From: Leptodactylus fallax
Taxonomy: Eukaryota; Chordata; Amphibia; Anura; Leptodactylidae
Length of the DNA stretch: 64,000 nt
NCBI GenBank assembly: GCA_947044405.1
Contig: CAMRHE010000333.1
Coordinates: 1,426,001-1,490,000, forward strand
Reading direction: 5' to 3'
Shown here: positions 27,301-39,300 of the stretch, in pieces
Layout: each line of letters opens with the position of its first letter
Position numbering within the stretch: the stretch's first letter is position 1
The notes under the pieces: model-generated
The model's input: the letters and a program-made list of their open reading frames with translations, nothing else
The model's database searches: none
What the model was told of the DNA's origin: nothing
Position numbers and translations under genes: made by a program

Positions 27301-30300
27301 ATATCAATCCTAAAAATAGCATATGAAGTCCTGAACAACCCTAGAAATGCCACAAATTTGCCTTTTGTGTAAAATGTTCTTTGCCTGTGGTGTATTATGA
27401 AGGACCGTTTTGTCTTTACATTAGTTAATATTTCGTTGTCCTATGAAAGCAAAACATATAAATTTTGAAGAACTGAAATACATAAAAAATGCTTTTTAGT
27501 CTAAATATTGCTGTTGCATACTTTTTTTTGGTGCCCCCTTGCGTTCTTTGATCACTTCTGAAAATGTACATCTAATGTGTCCACTGCTGATGGTCACACA
27601 TGCTCAGTATCTCTGTAGGACCAGCTAAACCTTCTTTTAGCAGTGAACTGATTCTCGCTATTGTGCAGCCCAAATGGGGAGAATCCGTGCACTGGAAGCA
27701 GGTTTTTCTCACTAGAACTGGACACATTGGAATGAAGTTAGGAGCGGTATCAAGAGAACACCAGGGGGTGTCATAACAAGTATGCAAGAGCAATATCTAG
27801 CCATGGGAAAAAAAAATTTATTATCAAAACTTGTTATGTTTTGCCCAGTCTAACAGTGAAATATGATATTTGTTAGAAAGTCACACGCAATAACACATTT
27901 CATGATGTGCCTAGACTGCAGCTACTGCCCATCTGCAACAAGTTGTGTCTTGAAAGATGCGATCTGTGAATGAGGTGGCATATTGTAGATCAGGCATATC
28001 CACCTTAGTTATTGATACTAAATCTATCACTGTTTTATATGGGGAAAATCTGTTGAATACAAAACTATTCCCTGATATTAGGCTTTATAAAGGAACCCTT
28101 TACAAGACCACTAGTTATAGCCATACCTAATATAAAGGCAGCAACATAGTTAGAGATCTGCCCCATTCCGACAATGAGGAAGAGGACGGCAAACATCTCC
28201 CAGCTGGTAGAGAATACTTGTATAATGCTGAAGCCGGTCTGCACAGCCATTGTTGCAAAGAGGATCTTCTTTCTTCCAAAGCTGTAGAGAATGAATACGT
28301 AATGAATAAATAACCAGTACAGGCGCAATAAATGATATGAAATTGTTCTTTTAGCTATTATCGTGTTTGTTCTTGTAGATTCACTAAAGAGATATTATAC
28401 CATGTCATTCTGTATCATGATCTTGATCTATTTCTATATAACTTGTTTTATAATCTAGGTCATTTTCTAATGATACACTCCCTTTAATTGTGGCTGAATC
28501 TACAGAACTAAATGTACACCCGGCCATTACAGCTGGCATAAAGGTGCATGAATCCTCTACTGTACCTCCACTTAAGTAAGATGGGACTACCAGCGATAAC
28601 CAGTGATCCCATTAATGTTAATGGAGCACCTTGTGTCGTCAGATCAGCCGCTCCATTGCAAGGCACCCCAATTCTCATGATCAGTGGTTGTCACAGAGGT
28701 CAGACCCCCACCGATCACCAAATTACTCCTATACTTTAGACAGAGGATAACTTGCGATGACCTGAATACCCTTTTAACATCATCGGCACAAACATCTTAA
28801 TAAATTATCCACAACTTTTCCATTTGAGATGCTGCTCCTAAGAATGAGGAATTCCTGGCAGGGCTAGCAATGCATTTACAGTCACTCATCATAATAGTCT
28901 ATAAATTCTAAAGAAACAGCTGAGCTCTCAGACAATGATAGCAAACAGGACAGCTAGGAGTGCTGGGTAATGTAGTTCACTAAGATTAGGTCATGAGGAA
29001 GTCATGGCATTCACAGCTGAATTTGATGGATTGTGCATTAGAACTTGAAAAAAGATCTAAAATAATAACTGTTTAATGGGAAACTGGCACAGGATGTTTT
29101 TGGCCACACCGGACATAAAGTGCGACTGTAAATTTAGCATGGAGTTACAGAGCTGTCACATTTATGTGTGAGACAGTCAAAGATCACACGTCTACAAGCC
29201 TCATTTTACTAACACTTTGTACCTGAAACAAGTTAATGTTTCCTACATACCCTGCTTACACTGCATTACAGTACAACAATGTGTAAAAGAACCAAAGTTA
29301 CAAGGTCTACAATACTTTAAAGTGGCAATTTCATCAGAGTGGGGCGCACGGCCAGGCATTTGTTTCTCCTTAACAATACATGGCGGTGAATAGCCATTGA
29401 TATCATATGAGGGTGGCTGCTTTTATAAAGTGTCTCTCTGATCTGGCTCATACAAGGGGTTCATGTTTCCTAATAAAGCATATGGACAGGAGTTTTCTGG
29501 AGATGTCTCCAACATCAGGCAGATCAGCTGTTTACTTTCCGGGAGCCATGCTGCTCACTCGCCATACAGCCGGTGTAGTTACTGCAGCGCTGGCCTATAG
29601 ACTTAATGGAACAGTACTTCAGTACCTACACCTGCTGCTACAGTCTGTAGGCGAGTGAACAGCACACCTCCCATATTGTAAACATTACCGAGAGACACTC
29701 TCTTGGTACAGCTGTTCGGTGGGGGATCTGGGTGTTGAACCCTCCAGATTTAATATTAATGGTGTACCCTAAGGATAGGCCATCAGTAATAGAAAATGGA
29801 TAACCCCTTTAAAGGGTCATTCCCATATTAGTAAACTATGGCATATCAGTAGAGTATGCACCCAGTTTATAAGTGGTAGGAGTCCGTTCCCGAGTACCCC
29901 CCCCCCCCCACTGATCCTGAGAGTGAAGGTACTGCAGTAAAGGGGATTGCCCCAAGATGAAAGTGGGTTCCAAAGGCCAGGTCCCCAACAATCATAAAAT
30001 GAAGCCATATAAATACATCTCCTCCACATGTTGCAACATGTTTTAAACCTGTAGCATGTCGATTATTTTGTGTGGTTTTTGCTGCGGTAACGTTTGCAGG
30101 ACAACCCTGCGGAAATCTTGGTACTTTCAGAAATACAAGTAATGTATTGATCTTTATTAGAAATAAGCCAAAGTCATCAACAGAACAATGTCACAGCTTG
30201 TCTACTAGACCAAAGGCCAAAATGACAGAGAGGACTGTAACACGAGGTAACTGGACTGTATGCATCTGCTTCCTACTGTCCCGTAATTGATATCTATAGA

Positions 30301-33300
30301 AATTCATAGGATCCTAATGTCATTATAGCCAGGTCACAAGCTAAAGTAAGACCCTTGTCTGATGAAGTGTGTGTGTGTCTTAGGTAAGTACATTTCTCCT
30401 CTGTCTGTCTTCAGCATTAATGGCTCTACCTCTGCAAATCAGTAATCTGAGAAATGAGGAAGTAATATCAATGAAGGAAACCAGCCGGACTTTCAGAACA
30501 TTGAACTTGTGACTAAACACGCCATTTAAATGCCATAGAAAACCCTCATTAAAAACAGGTTTAAAACTGTTGGCACACTGCATGCCAGCGCTCAGAGCGA
30601 GCGGGCATTTTCTAATATATTTGGTTGCGTATTATAGCTTGCCAGGAATGTACACACTGTGCCCAAATATTTACTACGTCCCTGCCACAGATCTCAAGGA
30701 CATCACATATAAAATACAGAATAAACCTGCACAGGACAGAACATCTGCACATCCACAGCGGACTACAGTACATGGCATGTGGATGATTTTAACAAATCTT
30801 ATTAATATACCGTTCAGTTTCTTTCACATGAAAAGTGGCCTACTATGCATACTTTGTAGACACAGGATGTCAATTTGTGTTACGGATTTTGCCATGGATT
30901 CACAATGGTACAATCTGACGTGTATGGACCTACCCTTAGTGTTACCTATAGTCACATAGAAAACTTCACAATACAATCTATTAAGAGATTATCTGCCATT
31001 ATCCGCTCAGTTAACCCCAAGAGGCAATGTATGAGTATATACAGGGGCGTAACTATCGGGGTAGCAGCGGTAGCAGCTGGCACAGGGCCTGGGACATTAC
31101 GATGCTTTTTTTTTTTTTTTTTTTTAATAGTCCGTTAGCTGCAGGAGTAACCCCAGCAGGTAACGGGCCCTATATACTTACCGATCCCCGGGGGTCCCGC
31201 TCACGGCCGCCTGCGCTTCCGATTCTGCGGAGGCGGCTGTGAGCAGGAGCGGGGATTGGTATGTGAGGCCGCGGGCCGAACCCCACAAACACTGCTATCA
31301 GACCCCGGAGTATAATAATCGGAGGCCCAGGGTACTATTGTACTTACCTCTCCTGCGCTTCTCCAGGCTTCGGGCCTGTTTGGTGACGTCCCCGACGTCA
31401 TTTTGCGTCGCGACGCCTTGCCCGCATCACGTGACGCCGGCCTGGTCCAACATTGAAGGCGGCTGAAGAACAGGTAAGCAATGTTGTTTTTTTATGTTTC
31501 TATCCTCCCCTGGGTCTCCGATCATTATACTCTGGGGTCTGAAAAGATTCCAGAGTATAATAATTGTTCATGGGTGGTCCACAATGGGACATATAATTGT
31601 GTGTGCAGGGGCCACTACGGGGCATGATACTGTGTGCAGGGGCCACTATGGGGCATGATACTGTGTGCAGGGACCACTATGGGGCATGATACTGTGTGCA
31701 GGGGCCACTATGGGGCATGATACTGTGTGCAGGGGCCACTATGGGGCATGATACTGTGTGCAGGGGCCACTATGGGGCATAATACTGTGTGCAGGGCCAC
31801 TATGGGGAATGATACTGTGTGCAGGGGCCACTATGGGGCATAATACTGTGTGCAGGAGCCACTATGGCACATAATAGTGTGCGCAGGAATGCGTTTTTTT
31901 TTGGGGGGGGGGGGTTGGAGGGGGTGGTCTGGGGGGGCCATTTGGGGCAGCGGTTCGGGGGGGGGGCCCCATGTCAAATGTTTGCCTTGGGGCCCAGCCA
32001 TTCCTAGTTACGCCACTGAGTATATATATATTGTTTTTACTGCAAATCAGCACGTCTTTAACCCCTTAAGGCTGGGGTTAATGCGTATTACAGTACCTGC
32101 AAGGTGGATGGGATTCTGGCCAATCCTATCCACACATTGCACAAACAAATCTGCAGCGGAAATGCTGAAATTTCAAAAACGCTTGTGTTTTTGTAAATCG
32201 CAGCATGTCAATTATACCTACGGAAATGCTGGCGTTTTCTGTATAGGTATAATAGAAGCAGAAAGTTCGCAGAGGAAAACTGTCTTTCTGTGAAAAGTGC
32301 TGTGGGAAAAACAGCAATGCGTTTCTGCTTTGTTTCTTTTTTTGCAAATCTTTTTGGCTACTGCTCACTACGTGGGGCCTTAAACTAAGGACACAGCCAG
32401 TTTTAGCCTTTTGAGCATTGGTTTTTGTGTGTTTTTTTTTTCAATTGTTGCATTCTGAAAGTCATAAATTGTTTTATTTTTTCTGACAAAGTAGCTCTTT
32501 CAGTGCTTCTTTTTTAGCACAAAAAAGCCAAAACTTTATTTTTCCATCGATGGAACTAGATAAGAGCTTGTTTTTTTTTTTTTTGTGAGACTTTTTGGGA
32601 TATATACAACTTTTTGGTCAATTTTTATTAAATTTTATTGGAATTGAGGTCACTAAAAACATTTCTACTGTGTTTTTTTTTTTACTTCTTGTACAGGATA
32701 AATAAGTTTTATAGTAGTATGGGTCATTACAGTGATAACAAATATTTTTTATTTACCGATTTATTTATGTACATATTTAAAGCATTTTCAATATGTTAAC
32801 AAGTAAAGTTTTATCATGTAGATGTATTATATTTTCTTTTATTATTTTTAATTTTTTTTTTTCCCAGTAGGGAACTAAAATAGGCAAACATCTGATCGCT
32901 AATCTAATATACTGCAAAACAGTATTGTGGCTGCCAGCTTTGAAGAAGAAACTACTGTCGGACACCTTTTTGATGCAGTGTTAGTTACTGACCATGGCAT
33001 CTAAGGTGTTATATGCCAGGATTGGAGGTGTCTCCAAACTCTGGCACTGCAACAGGGTGTCAACCGTACATTACAAGGGGCTGAGACGACGCTATTGTCA
33101 TATTGTACATTTAGGACCTAAGCGGGTTAAAATGATTGTCAATGTCTGTGCTATTTGGCAGGTCCGTGCTGAAATATATAGACATTACCAATTATTTGAA
33201 AACTGCATAAAAACTTGTGTAAAAACTACTGGCATGGTTTCGGACGCGTAAGAGCCAGTGCACATTTCTCTACCTGAAGAGTGAAAATCTCATGTTGCCT

Positions 33301-36300
33301 GCCATTCTCACATGCACAAATAAAAAAAAAAAATATATCCAAGAATGTGCTGCTTGACTGCCTAGGAAATAAGAGTTTGTGTCTTTGTAGATGGTTTACG
33401 GTTTTCTTTGCACTTTCAACATGTTTGTGTGTACATGCAATAAAGCTGTAGAAACCGTTCATGGTAAAAAAATAAGTGCAGAAGACTCGCATAGTAAGAA
33501 AAATGCGGTGCAGTAAATATTTTTCGGCAGACTGCCTTCTGAAAAGCGTATCAGACTATGGTTTTAAATTAGTAAAAAAAAAACTGTTTTTGACTGTACA
33601 TTTGGCCATACCCTATGGACATGTATGGCATACACATCATGACATTTTCCATCTGCACATACAAAAGGTGATGTAGCCTTAGTGGTATCTGTAAATCAAC
33701 TTTTGTCCAGTTATACCCTTCCCTCCATTGATACTTACGAGACAATGATACATGGAGGGGAGGGATCTAACCACATTACCTGTCTGAGAGCTGTCCAGAA
33801 ATAAATGACCCCGTAAGAACACCAGCAAAAAACAAAGACGTTGTCAGCGGCCCCTTCCAGTCATTGTCACAGACTATATCCCACTGTAAAATAAAATGCA
33901 GATGAACTAACAAATACTAAAATACGATATGATTTGTTTCACTTTTTTGGCACTTGTTTCATATACTCTGCCAGTATATTTCCTATGTTCAACGACCAAT
34001 GGAAATATGTGGAGCTCTCTCAGATAAGAAGGGGACTATCCCGAAGGATTCGCACACGGAGTTTTTGATGCAATTTTCAAGTCGAGTCAAAGGCAAGAGA
34101 GTAAAGTCTCTTTTTTTTTCTCTTTCACATCCAATCCTGTATTTGTCTTGAAAGAATTGGCCCCAAACTGCATCAAAAATGCCTGATTCCAGATGTAATA
34201 TATTATCATATAACTGAAATACTGGGACATGAAAAAAATCTAGTTTAAGATCTGTATATCTGATTTTGTATCTTACTGCAGTATTTTTACTACTTGTTTC
34301 ATTTATTTGATAGTAGTTAATGCTTTTACATTGTTACGGTCAAGCAGGTATATAAAATACACAAAAGATTTTAGGCAAAGTTTTTAATAATATGAGATAT
34401 GAGGTCAAATAAAAATGATTTTTACCATTACAAAAAATCATGCTAAGGCCCAATGCACATGACAGAATATGCTTCTGATGTGGGGCCAAGTTTGCAGTGG
34501 AACGCACTCGGATGACTCTTGGAGTGACATCTGGGTGCATTTCGTGATGCACTCTCCTCTATGGGGGCTTCCAATTCATCCTGTTCCGATAACACCTGCT
34601 CTATAATCATCCGTGTTATTGGAACAGAATGGATCGGACGCGCCCACAGACATGAATACATAATGGAATGCACTCAGATGTCACTCCAGGCGTCATCCAA
34701 GTGCATTCCGCTGCAAACTCGGCCCCACATCGGAAGCAGCATTCGGTGAGGTGTAGTGCCTCCATATGGCCTGGAGATGTCACTGTTGTTATATTTGCTT
34801 TTGGGGAACACTTGGTGCTCCTGAACTGAATATGTAAAAAAATTCTTCTGGCCATAAAAAGGACCTTTCACCCCCTCCACCAACTATAGTTCTTAGTATG
34901 TGTTAGTGTGAGCGTAGTTAGTTTTGGTGCCTGATATGCTATTAGGCTCTATACTGTCAGGTGGACAATGTCAGACAGGAGCACAAAAGAGGGTGTGATT
35001 CAGAGCTCCACTCACAGGCAGCCAGTGTCAGAGCTCAGAATCACGTCCCTTATCTGCTCCTGCCTGACACCGCCCTCCTGTACAGTACAGATCCTAAATA
35101 GCATATCAGGCACCAACTGCACTTATTGCTCAGGAATGGTAGCACAAGAGAAAATCCAACTGTGCAGGAATCTGTGGAGCTGCAGCTACTAACCGATGTA
35201 AAGAGCTGGATTTGGTAGAGACAGTGAAAGGTCTTCTTTAAGCCAGATTTATAGGGTTTGTCCAATCACTAAAAATGTATTTAGAGAAGGCTCACAATGC
35301 TGTCATTTAAAACATATCTCAATGGTCTCCGCTGCTCTGCGCTTTATATTCTGAGCTCTTTAGCCCCAAAAATATATTTAACATATTTTATTCCTTCCCA
35401 AAATCAGTGGCATGAAATCCAGAAGGCATCATACAAAGGGTGCTGGTTTTACGATGGATGGAAGAGAATTATGGGCTTCGTTTATCAATACTGTCAGAAC
35501 AGATAAATGATCCTGTTGCCCATAGCAACCACTCACCGCTCAATTTATTATTTCTTATATAAGTAAATAAATAAAACCATAATTAAAAGCAGGGCTGTAA
35601 CTGGTTGTTATGGGCAACAATGTGAGTTTCCATGCCAGTTTTACATTTTGTGGAACATGCGCCCTGTGCGTGTCCTGAGGATCCACTTATACTTCTACAC
35701 TGTAGTTTGCACTCCTCTTCTCTGCAGCTATGGGGGATGGTGGGCACTTCATGTCTGGCTATATTTATAACTAGGTGAAGAGGAAGAGATGTCACCGGAG
35801 CCGGAAATGGATTTTATTACTCATTTACTAAGAGAGACACAACCCTATCATGCACACACCAAATACAGACCACATAAATAAATCTAAAAACCTCTTCTAG
35901 AGTAAATTCTTAACCCCTTAGCCTATTTTAGGCGTAAATCTCTAAGCAATTTTTTTTTTTGTCTTCCCATCCAAGAACCATAACTTTTTTATTTTTCTGC
36001 TGGTATAGCTGTATGAGGATTGTTTTTTGTAGAATGGGTGCTGCTAATACATCACCCGTGACTTCCAGGCAGTACAGATACCAGATGGAGCAAGAGACAT
36101 GCCACCAGAAAGGAGGACCAGAGGTAGACATTATGTTTTTTAACCTGGAAAATCCTTTTAAAGCTAAGACCCCACACAGTTTGTGCCGCGGTGGAAACGC
36201 TGCGTTTTACAGTACCTGCAAAGTGGATGGAATTCTGGCTAATCCCATTCACACATTGCAGAAAAAATCTGCAGCAGAAAAGCTACGATTTCAAAAATAC

Positions 36301-39300
36301 AAGCGTTTTTGTAAATCACAGCATGTCAGTTATACCTGTGGAAATGCTGACGTTTTCCGTATATAAAGGAAGTTCTTATACTTCTCTCTCTTCTGCTCAA
36401 TCCACTCCTGGCTTTAGATAAAAAAAAAAAAAAAAAAGCTTCATTTCAGCAACGTTGGGGCATCAGCCTAACTCTGTCTTGGGATGGGGGGAGGGGGGGG
36501 GTCTGGCTTCCGTAGTTCCATTATTATTATTTCTTTTTTAACTATAAGTTTTGTGCCATTCACCATGCAAAATAAATAACATTACCTTTATTCTATGGGT
36601 CAGTACAGTTAAAGTGAAACCCAATGTGTATAAGTTTTTTATGTTTGCCTACTTCTGCATAGTAAAAACAATAAAAAAAAAAAAAAATCATTAGTTTTTA
36701 TGTTGTCAATCGATGAAGATGGTTGGGTCGTGTGTACGAGCCCATAGAAATGAATGGGTCAATGTGTTATCCGTGAAATACGGTCGTCTGCAAGGAGCCT
36801 TAGGCTCAGTTCACATGAGAGTCAAAGACAGCTGTGTTGTGCAATCCTACAGACCTATTCACACAACGGGTTTTTTTTGTTTTTTTTTAAACAGACTGTT
36901 TGAAAAGTCTATCATAAGAAAGGACATATCCTATTTTTTTGCTGTTTTTATGGATCATTCAATAGACTCAAGTCTATGAGGGATCTATGAAATGGGTGCC
37001 ACGTGGATGCCAATTGGCTATGAAAAATGGGCATTCTTTATGGTTGCATGAACAAGCCCTCATAAGAGTGTCCACTTAGTAGGTGATAAATACTAGATCG
37101 TGGTGGTCTAACCAATGGGACCCCCACCGATCGCCAGAACGGAGGATTCTGGTCCCTCAATCGCGACAGACACAAGATCACAGCTAGGAAGAGTTTGAAT
37201 AGAGTGGCAGGCAAACATGTAACCTGATGCTCCATTTAAAAGGAACCTGCCCTCATGAAAAGTCTGTGTAATTTAAATGCAGTATATTATAGAGCAGGAG
37301 GAGCTGAGCAGATTGATATATACAGTAGCTTTGTGGGAAAAGATTCAGTGTAACTTGTCATTTATCCATTTATTTCTCTGTCCTTTCTATGCTTAGAAGT
37401 AATTGAGTCCAGTGGGCGGTCCCATCAGGAACTGACAGCTTACTCTCTAAGCAAACTCACAGTTAGCACCACCCACTGGACTCAATGACTCCTTCTGAGC
37501 ATAGAAAGAACAGAGAAATAAATGGATAAATGACATGGATAATCTTTTCCCACAAAGATATATATCAATCTGCTCAGCTCCTTCTGATCTATAACATACT
37601 GTCTGCTAGTTAGACTGCATTTTCATGGTGACAGGTTCCCTTTAAAGTCTGTTGTACACGGTCTTATAAGAAAAAAACCCATATGGCCAAGCAATTCCTA
37701 TTACTGAATGGTTTTCTATGAAGCTGTAAAAGGGCTTCTAAGTATATAAGCTATCTACTGTACTTCCACTTTTTTTTTTCTTTTGAAGCAGAGTGCACAA
37801 ATTTGACAGAAAAAAATAGTGTATATTCTATTGGACTCCATATGTAAGGAGACATTCTCCCCTAAAAGCATTGCTCCACTAAAGTATATATCAAAAAGTC
37901 ATATAATAAATAGGCTTACGGCTTAATATCCGGCGCAACCGACTGTGGAGGACTTTTTTTGTTGTTGTGTGTGTGTATATAGGGATAAACAATGCAGCCA
38001 AGCTAGGACAGTAAATAGACAAGTTTACGCAATGTAACCATGTATGAAGATATGACTGTCTTTGTATAGGCTTTTATTGTTGCTTCTGACAGCACGCCAC
38101 AATACTCAACACATGTCAGAATGCCTAGTCATGGTCTCCATTTATGTCAAGTCCTAGTCACCGTGCAAGCTCCTGAAATCTTGTCACTGTTTAACTAAAT
38201 ATATACCAGTTATTGATGTCATGGTCTTCTACTGAGTCACATATATAAGATTAGATGACAAGATTTAAAAGAAGGATATTATGCAGGGGTGTAACTTGAG
38301 GGGGAGCAGAGGGTGCAGTCGCACCGGGGCCCAGGTGCCTTAGGGGGCCCATAAGCACTGACATCAGTATTGAGATTGCAGATTCCATCTGGCCCATAAG
38401 CCAAGGAGACCCACAGATTACCCTAACCACACTAAGGATGATTAAACTCCTTAGCAGCCGTAACCATCACTATCAAGAATTCGCTGTAGGGATGAGGTAG
38501 GAGGCCCCGGACAAAAGATTGCATCGGGGCCCACAAGACTTTAGTTACGCCACTGATATTATGGTTCATGATACAGTGTATGGAAATGACTGGAAATATG
38601 GCTTACATCCAGAGGTGGCACACCGATCTTGGTACGGAGCTCTGATACACTAAAGCTGGGTTCTCAGGAGCTGCATGTTACACAATTTCCACATGACGTA
38701 AGCTAGGTTTTCTTACATAGTGGCAGTGAATTGAGAGAGCTCCGCATCCACAGTCACCTCTCCATTTGCAGCACCTCTCAGAACAGGGGTCCAGGGAATC
38801 CCCATCCTAGAGGTGGGTGGGGTCCACATCGATCAGACATTTATGGCAAATTTTATTGAATATGCTAGAAATGTCTGTGAAAGAATATGCAGATATGTTT
38901 TCATTGATGAAAAGGAAAAATGTCTCTAGTGCCACCTACTGTAAGGTAGCTCCCTATATGTCAGTGTCTGACATTCTAGGAGAACTGTGACATGAACTGT
39001 GATACAAGCCAAACCAGAAAATCTCCGACGAAAGGAAAAGACACCAATTTGCGGACAGCAGTATTGGGTTTATGGAATAGCTTTATTTACAGTTGTCAGA
39101 TTGCAAACATATAGTGTGTACTGTCTGTGAAACAGCACAAGCTGGACCACAATGCAGTAAATATCTCAGGCATACTAAGCAGGGGTGGGATGCAAATGCT
39201 CCTACCATCTGAGGAGAAGAGAAGCCCCAACCCAGTTTTGACTCTAGTACGGCAGAAAGCCTATGCGTCCTGTCCTACCACCTTCCAACTTGTATGGCCA

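Noticed and set aside
30570..30959. 129-codon frame in intron 2
   Set aside because: No domain or family similarity; consistent with chance in this amount of sequence.
31819..32293. 147-codon frame with glycine- and tryptophan-rich sequence
   Set aside because: It lies across the minisatellite and G tract of the hAT-type element and runs into a MITE.
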